Positions 48,873-60,664 of a stretch of DNA of 64,000 bases are shown here, in pieces. Positions within the stretch are counted from its first letter, which is position 1. Every line of letters begins with the position of its first letter. The notes below the pieces were generated by a model that saw only the letters and a program-made list of their open reading frames with translations, did not search any database and was not told the DNA's origin. This DNA is from Gliomastix tumulicola. Taxonomy: Eukaryota > Ascomycota > Sordariomycetes > Hypocreales > Bionectriaceae. The position numbers and the translations under genes were made by a program. Location: the NCBI GenBank assembly GCA_001599755.1, contig BCHX01000001.1, positions 2,294,001 through 2,358,000 of the forward strand, in the 5' to 3' direction.

Positions 48873-51800
48873 ATGGCACCCAAGAAGAAGGGCAACAAGA
48901 AGGGCCAGGATGACTGGGAGGCCGAGCTCGGAGAGACCATCGCCCCCGCCGACCAGCCTGAGAACGGCAACGGCGCCGGCGGGGAGGAGGATGCCGAAGG
49001 CGAGGAGGATGCCGGCGGCCTGATGGCCATGCTCCGGAAGAACAAGCAGAAGCGCAAGGAGAAGGGCCTGCCCGAGGTCGAGGCCGCCGAGACGCCCGAG
49101 CAGGACGCCGCCGCGGCCGTCGCCAAGGTCGCGGAGGAGGCCAACATGGACGACGAGTTCGCGCTGCCCGACAAGAAGGGCAAGGGCGGCAAGGGGAAGC
49201 AGGCGCCGAAGAAGGCGGCCGCTGCCGCCGCCGCCGCCGACGACGATGATGAGGGGAACGACGGCGGTCGTGTGCTGACCAAGGCTGAGAAGGAGAAGCT
49301 GAAGAAGGAGCGCGAGAAGCAGCGTAAGAAGGAACAGGTATGTTGAACTCCTTTTATGGTGTGACCTCTTTTCCGCGGCCTGAACGTATCTAACACCCTC
49401 AAAGGCTGCCAAGAAGAAGACCACTGCGCCAGCAAAGGCCGCGGAGCCTGTAAAGGCAGCGGCTCCGGAAAAGAAGGAGGAAGAAGCTCCCGCCGCGGCC
49501 GCGGCTCCCGAGACTGGCGGCAAGAAGAAGAAGGTCCCCGCCCACCTTGCTATGATCCAGAAGCAGCAGGAGGAGCTCCGTCGCCGCCAGGAAGAGGAGG
49601 CGAGGTTGTCGGCCGAGCGCCAGGCCCAGAGCGAGGAGGCCGAGCGAATGGAGGCCGAGGAGCTGAAGCGTAGGGAAGAAGCCAAGGCCCTCAAGAAGCA
49701 GAAGGAGAAGGAGAAGATCGAGCAGCTGAAGAAGGAGGGCAAGTTCCTCACCAAGGCACAGAGGGAGGAGAAGGCCCGTAATGAAAAGAAGCTCCAGCAG
49801 ATGCTGGACGCGGGTATCAAGGTTGGACCTCAGGATGGTGCAGCTGGCGATGCTAAAAAGAAGCCCGAGGCACCGAAGAAGAAGAGCAAGCAGGCTCAGA
49901 AGGTACGTCGAGAATATCTGTCTCCTTCTTACCTACGACACAACATACTGACTTACGGCGCTCCAGATTGACGAAGAGAAGGCTCTAGCAGAGGCGGCTG
50001 AGCGAGCCAGGTTACAAGCCGAGAAGGAGCTCCAGGAGGCTGAAGAGCGCGCTGCCCGCGAGAAGGCCGAGGCCGAGGCTGCGGAGGCAGCTGCCAAGAA
50101 GGCTGCTGAGAGCGACATCGAAGACGACTGGGAGGCTGCCGCTGCGTCAGAGGAGGACGTCAAGGACAGCTGGGATGCTGACAGTGACGAGGAAGCTAAC
50201 GGAAAGGCCGAGGAGTCAGAGGAGGAGAGCTCCGAGGATGACTCGGAAGAGGAAGAGCGCATCTCTGCCGCGCGGGCCGCCGAGGTGCAGAGGAAGAAGG
50301 AAGCCGCCGAGCGTAGGGAAAAGGCACACCAAGCTGCTCTGGCAGCCCGTTCCAAGGACAACCTCCGATCACCCATTTGCTGTATTCTCGGTCACGTCGA
50401 TACCGGAAAGACCAAGCTCCTCGACAAGATCAGACAGTCCAACGTTCAGGAGGGCGAGGCTGGTGGTATCACGCAGCAGATCGGTGCTACATACTTCCCG
50501 GCAGACGCCATCAGGCAGAAGACGGCCGTCGTCAACCAGGATGGCTCGTTCGAGCTCAAGGTCCCTGGTCTCCTGGTCATCGATACCCCTGGTCACGAGT
50601 CCTTCTCCAACCTCCGATCTCGAGGATCCTCGCTCTGTAACATTGCCATTCTCGTGGTCGATATCATGCACGGTCTCGAGCCGCAGACGAGAGAGTCCAT
50701 CCAGCTCCTCAAGGACCGCAAGACGCCCTTCATTGTCGCCCTCAACAAGATCGATCGTCTGTACGGCTGGAAGAAGGTAGACAACAACGGCTTCCAGGAG
50801 AGTCTGGCGCTGCAGAACAAGGCCGTCCACAACGAGTTCCAGACCCGCCTCGAGAAGATCAGGCTCGAGTTCTCCGAGGTCGGCTTCAACTCGTTCCTCT
50901 TCTACGAGAACCCGTCGCTCAAGAACAACGTCTCGCTCGTGCCCACGTCGGCGCACACCGGCGAGGGTGTCCCGGACATGCTCAAGCTCATTATCTCGCT
51001 CACGCAGGAGCGCATGACCGGCTCGCTCATGTACCTGTCCGAGGTCCAGGCCACCGTTCTCGAGGTCAAGGCTATCGAGGGTTTCGGTATGACTATCGAT
51101 GTTATTCTGTCCAACGGTTATCTCAGGGAAGGCGACCGGATTGTGCTCTGCGGTACAGAAGGCGCCATCAAGACAAATATCCGAGCCCTGCTCACACCCG
51201 CACCGCTCAAGGAACTGCGTCTCAAGTCGCAGTACGTCCACAACAAGGAGGTCAAGGCTGCTCTCGGTGTCAAGATCAGCGCCCCCGGTCTCGAGGGCGC
51301 CATCGCCGGTTCGAGGCTGATGGTTGTCGGCCCCGATGACGACGAGGAGGACATCGAGGACGAGGTCGAGTCCGATCTCGCCAACCTGCTCAGCCGAGTC
51401 GAGAAGTCCGGTCGCGGCGTCACCGTCCAGGCCTCCACGCTCGGCTCCCTCGAGGCCCTGCTCGACTTCCTCAAGGACATGAAGATCCCCGTCGCCAACG
51501 TGGGCATCGGCCCCGTCTACAAGCGCGACGTGATGCAGTGCGGCATCATGCTCGAGAAGGCGCCCGATTACGCCATCATGCTCTGCTTCGACGTCAAGGT
51601 CGACAAGGAGGCGCAGCAATACGCCGACGACCAGGGCATCAAGATCTTCACCGCCGACATCATCTACCACCTCTTCGACGCCTTCACCAAGCACATGGAT
51701 GAGCAGCTCCTCCGCAAGAAGGAGGAGTCCAAGATGCTTGCCGTCTTCCCCTGCGTCCTCAAGCCCGTCGCCGTCTTCAACAAGACGACGCCCATTGTCG

Positions 51801-52252
51801 TCGGTGTTGATGTCGTTGATGGCCAGCTCAAGATCAACACGCCCATCGCAGCCGTCAAGACGAATCCCACGACCGGTGCCAAGGAGATCATCAACCTAGG
51901 CAGAGTGTATGTCACACCCCCCCTTCTCCTTTCTCCTTTCTCCATTCCGTCCATCACACAATATGAGACAGATAAACAGACCTAAGCTAACATACGCCAT
52001 CATAGAACATCCATCGAGCGTGACCACAAGCAGATCCCCGTCTGCAAAAAGGGTCAGCCCTCCGTCGCCGTCAAGATTGAAATGGGCGGCTCCCAGCCCA
52101 TCTACGGCCGCCACCTCGAGGAAGGCGACACGCTGTACAGTCTCATCTCCCGCGCCAGCATCGACTGTCTCAAGGAGTTCTACCGCAAAGACGTGACCAA
52201 CGAGGAGTGGCAGCTTATCATCAAGCTGAAGACGCTCTTTGATATTTCTTAG
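48873..52252 (+). CDS. FUN12: Translation initiation factor eIF5B (IF2-like GTPase)
   Basis: Exons 48873-49337, 49405-49902, 49967-51906 and 52006-52252 give 1049 aa. The last join uses AGA GT / A ACA, restoring GRVTSIERDHKQIPVC. The first 440 residues are a charged Lys/Glu/Ala-rich low-complexity arm (MAPKKKGNKKG onward), typical of eukaryotic eIF5B. The GTPase core has G1 GHVDTGKT (463-470), G3 DTPGHE and G4 NKID, then domains II-IV with the linker helix. It joins 40S and 60S subunits at the start codon together with eIF1A. Start context ACAACCATGG is strong and the leader is ATG-free for 222 nt. The stop TAG abuts GTAAGC, a donor-like sequence. It converges on Hsp88. Confidence 0.97.
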
Positions 52253-52861
52253 GTAAGCGGAGCCGAGGCAGGAACTGTATAGCGGGAAGGAGAGGTCATT
52301 ACTTATGTTTAGAATGAAATTGTGGGAGAGAGGCAGCGAGATTGAGAAGAGGAAAAAAAGTTCCCTGTTTCATGTCGTTTCATCGCATCACTATAACTAC
52401 TTAGGTCGGTAAAAGCAATACAGCGTCTATGCAATAATAACGAAGAAGTAGGGCACCATCACATCACGTAGGATTCGCCTCGGGCAAGCAACCAAGTAGT
52501 GATTCACATTGCCCATCAGTCAGAAAGAGTCGTCTAAAATATAGAGAGGTTAAGAAGAGATCTAGTAAGTAAGTAGTATGCATCGACTAAGTCTAGGAGA
52601 AACACAAAACGCATCTCATTTGTTCGTCGTCATTTATAATCCTCCCTTTCCAATGAGTCCGGGGAGAGGCAGGGAATTCATCTGTATGTTATGGGTAAAG
52701 AAAGAAAGAAAGGAAAAAAAAGAAAACAAAATACCAAAAAGACAACCCATTATTGTCATCAGTCATCCGTCCCTTCTATGCTTTTTCTCGTCTTGGTCAA
52801 ATCGCCCGTTTATCTCCGGGCTCAAGTATCGCTTGATCGAGCCGGCACTTCCACGTCTATC
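52253..52861. other. Convergent 3' region of eIF5B and Hsp88
   Basis: AT-rich 3' UTR-like sequence with A-rich tracts at about 52690-52740 and ATAATAA words near 52435. No gene seen. Confidence 0.55.
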
Positions 52862-55812
52862 CTATTTCGGATCGCCGGCCTCCTCGGTCTCTGGTTGAGG
52901 TGCCTCGGCGTCCTTCATCTCCTGGTCGCCGGATGCCGCCTTATCGCCCTCGGCAGCCTTGCGAGCCTCCTCTTCGGCGGCCTTCTTCGCGGCCTGCTCG
53001 GCCTCGACGCGCGCCTGCACGGCCTGGCGGTCGGCCTCGACCTTCTCAAAGTGGCGCTGGACGATGGGCCCAGCCTGGGCACGGAGCTCCTCCATCTTGG
53101 CGACGTAGACGCCCTTGGAGGCATCCTCGCCCTCGTCATAAAGCCAGTCCTGTTGCGTGAAAGAGTCAGTGTCTTGTAATCAATTTGTAACTTGTGTGGA
53201 AAGATGGGGGGCTTACCTCGGCCTTCTCGAGGTTGTCCTTGATCTTGGACTTCTCCTCGTCGCTGGCGAAGTCGGCGTACTGGTCATCCAGCTTGGCTCG
53301 GAGATCGTAGATGTACGTCTCAAGCTCGTTCTTCTTCTCCTCCGTGTCGGCGACGAGCTTGTCCTCCATAACCATGGCGGACTCCTTCTCCGCTAGAGAG
53401 GTCTTCGTGGAGTCGTCGAGGGACCCAGTGCCGCTGGAGATGGGGAGATCACCCTTGCGGACCTGCTTCTTGATCTTCCGCGTCTTCTTAGGCGCGTCGT
53501 CCTTGTTGTCCGTGTCCATGGCCTATTTGGGGTGTTAGTGACATGCATCCATGTAAAAACTTTTGGCTGGCAGAAAAGACCCTTGCAGGTAGGGTAGTAC
53601 TCACATCGGGGTCGGCCTTGTCACCGTCATCCTTTCCATCATCCTTGACCTCCTCTTCCACCTCCTGATCCTCGACGAAGTATCCGTTCTCAACGTTCAG
53701 CACTCCGTGAATGTTAACACGAGCCTTAAGCTTGCAGATCATGAAGTCATCAGCGCCGTCGGCCTTGACTCCCTTGACGGAGAAGCGGCCAATCCAGGGG
53801 TTGGTCTTGCCGGGCAGCTCCTCAGGAGTCGTGTACCGAGCCTCAAGATCAAACGGCTGCTTGCGGTAGAAGGTGAGAATCTTGGTCGAAGGGAGGACGT
53901 TGCCCTTGTTGAACACAGTAAGGCTGGTGTCCTCGTCGGGAATATCTGGTGCCTTCTCCCATCCAAACTCGATCGGGTACCCGACGATGTCCTGGACGGC
54001 GAAGTCGCGAACGCGGAAGACGGGGGACAGGATAGCGCAGCTGAAGGCCGATCCACGCGCGACAGCCTCGTCGGCGTTCATGGTGAAGGAGAGAGGCTTG
54101 CCGAAGAACTGCTGGATGCGCTCCTTGAGAGCGGGCACACGAGAGCCGCCACCGATGACCTCGACCGCGTCGATGTCGTCCTTGGTGAGCTTGGCCTGGG
54201 CAAGGACCTGCTCGAGGGGAGCGTGAGTGCGAGCAAGAAGGGGCTCTACAAGAGCTTCGAATTCCTGCCGTGTGATCATGGCGGAGGCGTCGACGTCGTT
54301 CATGAGAGACTCGATGTTGATGGGGGCCTGCTGGTTGGCAGACAGGATCTTCTTCGTCTTCTCGGCGGCGGCGATGGTTCGGGCCATGGCGCGGCCGTGC
54401 GTGTAGATGTCGACCTTGTATTTGCCCTTGAACTCCTTAGCAAGGTGATCAACGAGGGCCTTGTCAAAGTCACGGCCACCGAAGTTGCGGTCCCAGGTGG
54501 TAGCCTTGACAGCAAGCTCGCCCTTCTTAAACTCGACGACGGAGGCGGTGTAGTTGCTGTGGCCAATGTCGATGAAGACAACACGGCGAGGCTTCTCCTC
54601 ACCGGAAGGAAGGTCCAGCTTGGTGATGCCCCATCCGAGGGCGGCAGCAGTGGTATCGTTGATGAGGCGAAGGAGCTTCAGGCCGGCAATCTCGGCACCG
54701 TCAATGAGCGCTCGGCGCTGGACGTCGGTGAACCACGCGGGAACGCTCATGCAGATGTCGGAGACGGGAAGCTTGAGCTCGGAGGCAGCGGTCTGCTTGA
54801 TCTTGCTCAGGTACATGCCGACAAGCTGGGTGGCTGTGAACTTCTCGGTGTTGCCGAGGTAGGAGACCTCAGCGCCGACCTGGCCATTGACGTCGACGAG
54901 GGGCGCCGTGACGAACTGCTGCTCAATCTGGATATCGGGGTCGTTGAAAGAGCGGCCAGCAAGACGCTTGAGGCAGTTGACGGTGTTCTTCAGGTTGGAG
55001 ATCTCCTGGGTCTTGGCTGGCTCGCCGAGGTATCGAGACTTGGGGCCGAAGCCAACCATAGATCTGCATCGAGTGTGAGTATAACAGGATCGAGCTAGAG
55101 CGCATGTTGGAAAACACAACGGGAGCGACTTACGGTGTAGCTCGGTTGGAGACTTCATTGGTAATCTGTAAAGGCAGAGAGGGTTAGCGTCAGGTCTCCC
55201 AACATCAATATTACCCAAGAGGCTCCTAGGTGTGACACTTCTCCCCCTTGCCGCCACTCCCGGCTGCTCATGCCGTTGCTTGACGTATTAAATGCACCGA
55301 TGAAAGCAGCTCTCGTAGCGCGTTCCTCAGCGATTCAAAACGGCGAGCGCCTAGGCTCATTTATTCGATTATCGCCGGCAGGTTGAGGGAGAAGGGCACC
55401 AGGGCCTCGAGTAAGGATCACGATAGTCGGGCCAGGACGTACCACATCGACACCTCGGTTCCTCGCGACGGCAATCACCGTCTTGAGGGTACCGAAATCA
55501 ACACCTATAACACGTGGTGCAAGGTCAGCGACGCGTTCTCACTCCGTGAGCCATGTGGTGGTGGTGGAGGGGCAGCACTAGGGAGCAGCCGCAGGGAACG
55601 AACGCCCCAAGGGCACAGCCGTCTGGCAGCGCAAAGCCCGCGGAGGGCCTGCGAGGAACCAGCCTGGTCCGAAATCCCCCAGGGAGGCCGCTCAACGAGG
55701 AGGGCATTTCTTTGCGCTCGCCGCCTCTTCCTTCCCCTTCCTCCCGCGGATGTCCTCACCGGCTGCGTACCCTGGCGCTGTGTTTCTGTAGTAACTTACC
55801 CACGACACTCAT
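52862..55812 (-). CDS. HSP88: Hsp110-type chaperone Hsp88 (yeast Sse1 family)
   Basis: Six exons, 55812-55800, 55504-55443, 55165-55134, 55063-53605, 53522-53217 and 53149-52862, give 719 aa. The first three exons are tiny (13, 62 and 32 nt) and together encode MSVVGVDFGTLKT to TNEVSNRATP; intron 1 is 295 nt. The ATPase domain contains DFGTLKT, FIDIGHSNYTASVVEF and VEVIGGGSRVPA. The substrate domain has an acidic loop (EVEEEVKDDGKDD), and a charged helical C-terminus ends EAGDPK, without the EEVD of Hsp70. Hsp110 proteins are nucleotide exchange factors for cytosolic Hsp70 and hold unfolded clients. The Neurospora protein Hsp88 is of this size. Confidence 0.96.
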
Positions 55813-56910
55813 GGTTGCGAGTTAGCTGGAATAGCTGGTATTTCGATTTGTGTGTATGGCGATGGCGAAGCGACCGTAGGATCGGGCGGCGGCAAAAATC
55901 AAGCCGTCGAGGGCAGAAGGGTTGTTCTGATGCAGCGTAAGGGGAGGGAAAGGGAAAGGTAACAAAAAAAAGTCTTTTAAATGCTCCGGTCTATCAGGTA
56001 ACGAAAATGGGGAGGGCAAAAAAAGAGATGGAGAACGCGGTGAGCAGCGCTAAGGTGGCAGTGGGTTGGATTTTGGGAGGTCGTCGGGCAGTACTTATGG
56101 ATAGCGGCTGGGTACTTTCGAGTCCTGGATTCCAGGTACCCTCAGCAAACACACGCATCACGCCGGGAAGACGTAATAAAAACTCGACTTTGACTCCCTG
56201 GATCCTCCCTGAAAAAAAAGCAAAAAAGGGCGTGTACTGTTGTTTGCAACGGTGCGACCTGAATTTCCATGCCAACAGCCTCCTCCATCCAATGAAACAG
56301 CCAACGCCTTGACAAAGCGAAGGGCATGTGCGCTGCAACACACAAAGAGCACCGATATTACTACCCCTTCAACACCAACACAAGGTATCAGTAGGCGCAG
56401 GACAGTACCGCCCGCTAGCACTTTCCCAAGTACCGCCAAGTACCCTCCTGCAGGCGGACAGGGAAGCCTGCGAGCTTCTGGTGGCTTCGAGTTGTTTCCA
56501 GTTTCCAGCACACCTTGGAGGGGGAGGGGTAAGTGACAAGCTGTTGCCGGGTCCACCCCATCTCAGGTACCTGCCTGCTCAGCGACTCCCCTGCGCTGAG
56601 CAAAGTATCTGCCCCGCCATCGAATTTGTACCTTCACAGAAATTTCCAGACTCTTCACCAGCAGGGGTCAAGGGTGCCCCGCGACTGCCTCACTGAACTG
56701 ATAAGATAAGGCGTCCAGGTAGGCAAAGTCGTGACGAAGCTCCTCAACCTCGTTGCCCAATCGCTGAGTGACAAGTCAACTGCTGTCCTTGAAACCGGGC
56801 AACCTTGGACCTTGGGTCTTGGGTCTTGGACTTGGACAATAATAAGGCGTTCTGTCATAAATGAGGCTAACTCTAACAGTCGTATCTACCTCCTATTTAC
56901 AGATCATGTT
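55813..56910. promoter_or_regulatory. Hsp88 promoter / class VI chitin synthase 3' region
   Basis: No gene supported. AGGGG stress-element-like words lie near 55933. I see no canonical three-unit heat-shock element. AGGTACCT occurs at 56565-56572 and AGGTACCC at 56134, and a short CTTGGAC/CTTGGGT direct repeat lies near 56805-56836. Confidence 0.45.
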
Positions 56911-59296
56911 TCAGACCATATCTCCGTTTCTTCCCAGTGAAGAGCTATTGCCACGACTGCTACTTCCATAGAGACCCCTAGTATGACGTTGACTGCGTAC
57001 TGTCTGCCCTTCACATCCGCCCCCAAAAGATGAGTTTACTCCGGTGCCATTGTCCCGGTGACTATGGAGGGTTGTGGGAGGACTCTCGTGCTGTGCGTGC
57101 TCCTGATGCTGCTGCTGCTGCTTTGCCTGTTGTGCTCTCTGGGCAATGAAGTACTTGCGTCTGTCCTCCTCACCCATGAGAGCTTGTAGCGTCAGAGGTT
57201 CTGGTTGTATGCTGTTGTCTGGCCAAGATTTCCCGTCTGAGCTGTCTTCGGACAGCGAGAGTCCTGCCTCCAGCCCATCAAGCTCATCTGGGTGAGCGTA
57301 CAGGCCTGCGGATGTCTTGCGGCGCGCTGAAAACCTCCCCTCCACATCCTTTGGAGGTCTAACTACGCTTCGCTTTCTGCCAAGGTCACCTCTTCTGGAG
57401 TCGACTGACTTACGTGCCTCGAGTGCTGGTATGAAAGTCTCGGGCACGATATTGAGCTCGTCTCCTTGTTGCTCTGCTTGCTCAACCGCTTGACGAGCGG
57501 TTGTGTTGGTGCTCGCTGCGGCAGCGTCGGCCCGAGGTCCGCCCCAAGTTCGCTGTCCGGCGGTAAAGATCCCATATACCATGTAGTACCAGTTGAAGAA
57601 GGGATTCAGAACGAACATCAGAGGATACAAGCAGATCTTGAAGCGCCGGAGCTTTGCACCGAAATAGAACATGAGCATCCAGTTGAGGCCCAGAGAGACA
57701 GCAATGAATCCCACTGGGAGGTCGTCAACCTTCTTGGTTGTTGTCATGAGAGCGAGGACCATGACGAAGAAGAGGAGAGCCGTGGTTCGGATCGTGTTTT
57801 GCAAGAAGCGGACCAAGATGAGTATGGGATATCTCTTCCATAGTCTCCAGTCAGTGAGCATGCACACCTCGTTGGTGATGAAGCCCAGGAACCATCGGCG
57901 CCGCTGCTTAACGAGGGACCGATAGGTTTGTACGGCTTCGGTTTTGCAGAATGCTGAGGTGCACATCTGTATTTGGTAGCGTTTCTTGGCTCCAATCATG
58001 AAGAGGTGCGTGAGCCAGCGATCCTCCCCGAGGTGGCACTTGGCGAAGTCGAACAAATCCTCGCATTGCTCAGTCTTGTCTGCGAAATAGTACTTGGCCA
58101 TCCTTCGAAAAGCAGAGAACCGAAGCATGGTCAACGCACCGGGAAGGCAGGTGACGGAGCCGCAGCCTGATTCCACCGTGCGTTCGAATAGCTGACCGTG
58201 GATGTACTCCATGTCCTGGAGCAGAGTAATGATGCTGTGTTTCCGTGTCGTTGACGTGATCACGCCAGTCATGGCCAGCATATCTCTAGAATTGCCGGGA
58301 CTAAGCTCCATGTCGTAGACAAAGTTCTGAAGGCAGACGCTGTCGAGGATGCAGTCCGAGTCGATGAAAAGGATGAACAGATTGTCGTTCCTCTTGAGGT
58401 AATGCTCGTAGACGCGGTCAATGAGCTTGAACGTCGACTTTTGGCATTGCCGCTTGCCACCGTGGGGGAAGCGCGATATAGTGATACGAGACTCTTTGTA
58501 AATGACGTCGATAGTTGAGGGATAAGTATCCATGTTGAGAGGGACGCCGAGCTTCTCGATGGTGTTGAGATAGAGCTCATCCTCCTGATCCCCATCAAAG
58601 GAGAGGAAAACGTGAATGCACGCGGCAGGATAGTCGCAGTCGACTACCGAGTTGACAGCTTTTATGAGGACTTCAGGTTCCTCCCGATAGCAAGGCATTA
58701 CGATGACGACTTTGGGGGCCGTGACATCGTCAAGCACCTGCTTGATGCGCTTTGTTCGGCCCAGCTGATTAGTGACCAGCTGGTATATGCAGAGAAGCCA
58801 TGGTAACGTTAACAGCACAGCGAAACTCCAGAAGGCAAACCATTGCAGAAATCCCACCATGCCATCAGGCCAGTATCGAACGATCTGGCTCGGAAGAGGA
58901 AGAGTGACGAGCATGACGGGCAAGAAAATGAGACTGGCAGCGCGGCGACGGAGCCAATTAGCAGTTGCAAAAGCCGACAGAGGACAGCGGTAACATACCG
59001 CAGAAGAGTAAAAGCAGCGCCAACGACGATGCACAAGACATTAATAGACCAATGTTCTGCCTTGAGGAAGACTTTGACGAGACAGTAGAGAAAAGCAGCA
59101 AGCCATAGGCACCATTCAAGACAAGCCATGAGCATGACAACGCCGACAACGGAGGTGAAGACAATCTGTGAGCATTGGTGTCAGTGCTGTGCAGTGCTGT
59201 GCAGGAGAGACCCATTGGAACTCTTTCAAAGAGTCGCGATGTGTGCGTGGGCGAGCTCACATCAGCTATTGGCCATTCCAAGGTATCCTCCTCCAT
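56911..59296 (-). CDS. chsVI: Class VI-type chitin synthase without myosin head (Aspergillus fumigatus ChsD-like)
   Basis: Exons 59296-59261, 59165-58999 and 58933-56911 give 741 aa. The 12-codon first exon (MEEDTLEWPIAD) and the second join (LLR-LIFLPV) keep phase, with a CTAAT branch site. Membrane segments lie at about 12-33, 45-62 and 85-115. The GT2-type catalytic region has VIVMPCYREEPE, FIDSDC near 259, CGSVTCLPGAL, GEDRWLTH and QRRRW (411-415). Several membrane spans follow (about 420-530), then a polar tail with a short glutamine run. It is about the size of A. fumigatus ChsD. It is the third chitin synthase in the window, 40 kb from the V/VII pair. In Magnaporthe-style numbering the corresponding group is called class VII. 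Confidence 0.9.
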
Positions 59297-60664
59297 CTTG
59301 AGGCCGTTTACTTGTTGTTGTCGCAGAGGTCAGGCTCTTGTTACCGGCATGACGATCGAAGTGGTGATAAAAAGCCAAGAGCTGCGTATGGGAAGAGAGT
59401 GAGAGGAAGAAGTGAGTTGGAAGAAACAGAAACGGAACATAAACAGAGGCCCTCTATCGATAGCAGGTTGGGGCGGTAAGTGGCAGGTAGGTAGGCAGCA
59501 AGGTAGGTACTCGGCTCGGGTGACACAAGTCTCTCATCGTCGAGTCACCTTGCTCAAAATCGGGCCATGCTACCTTGAGGCCATTGAAAACCCCCAAATC
59601 GCAGACTGAAAAAAGACAGGAAGCCGTTTGTCAGTCGGCGGCGTGGCGATTCTAAAAGGAACTGATGCAGGATTTAGCTGGAACTGTTGAGGAAGATCTT
59701 TAGTATACCTTAGCAGGCAGGCTTGGAAAGGTTGCGAACTCGGTAGGAGTGACCAAGGGTTGCAGGGAGACTTTGCGCGAGGTGTGAAAAGAAGGCACAG
59801 CCTTGAAAAGTGTCTGGCAGGTACCTGCTATAGGCACCAAGGGAAGGTACTAGGTAGCACCTCAGGGTCTTTCCACAGTACTTACTGCCTTAGCACCAGA
59901 GTCATTGGAAGCATTCACATAAGGTAAGGAGCGTTGTTAGGCACACGAACGCGTTGCATCTTTCCTGGCGTGGGAACGTAGAGGAAACCTTCTATTCTAA
60001 ATTGTCAATTTCTGCCTCTTGATTTCATGTATTAGAGACCTCAAGCGAGGGTGAACATGAATACGGTATAACTCAGGTTCTAGCAGATACATTGCTGTTC
60101 TGACGGGAGTAGATTTCATGGCCCGTGAACCGTCCGTATGCGGGATTGAGACGGCGATTCTCAGATGCATGATTGCTTATGCCTGCTCTCTCTCCTCTGT
60201 GCCATCTTAGGCGTACTCCAGCGACCAGCTTAGGATCGGTGAAATTCGGTTTCTCCTCCATCTAGCATGTCTCGCTTTAGCCTTGGAATTGACCAACGTC
60301 TAATATTCCCTGGCTCTAGTTGAGAGAGCCAGGATCAACCTTCCGGGGGTGGATAGCCTCTCGCTAGGCATCAACCCCTAGGCGTTCCTTGTGCACGTCC
60401 GAATGAGCAGAGCCTCTGGCTTGGCGAGTCAAGTCCCGCGGCGCAGGCCGAGGGCCTGAGACTGAAGCTTACTAGCACAACTGGACGTGCCGGCACAAGC
60501 ACTCCTCTGTGCAGGACATACAGAGATGCTGCGAGGTGCTATCATGGGACAGCCTGATGATCAGTGATATCTGCCTTCGGACCAAGATAGTCGACAGATG
60601 ATAGGCCGCATCTTGACTCTGGCTTCCGATGTGATGAAATGTTGCCCCATCCTAGACAAGTCGG
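59297..60664. promoter_or_regulatory. Class VI chitin synthase promoter and UPF2 3' region
   Basis: A 1.37 kb stretch, no gene supported; a 62-codon minus ORF near 60073-60261 has no recognisable features. AGGTACCT lies at 59819-59826, with GGTAGGTA-type words near 59486-59510 and 59850. A 9-bp inverted repeat lies at 60309-60333. Confidence 0.5.
60309..60333. repeat. Inverted repeat, 9-bp perfect arms, 7-nt loop
   Basis: CCTGGCTCT at 60309-60317 pairs with AGAGCCAGG at 60325-60333. No T-run follows, so it is not a classical terminator; it lies about 330 bp downstream of the UPF2 stop on the transcribed strand. Confidence 0.8.

Noticed and set aside
50369..51694. Minus-strand open frame of 441 codons opposite eIF5B
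   Set aside because: It mirrors the GTPase core codons and shows no family resemblance.
53707..55098. Plus-strand open frame of 463 codons opposite Hsp88
   Set aside because: Antisense open frames of Hsp70-family genes are a classic codon-bias artefact, historically mistaken for real genes. No splice or start context supports it.
60073..60261. 62-codon minus ORF between the class VI chitin synthase and UPF2
   Set aside because: Short, no motif, no splice partners found; treated as chance.
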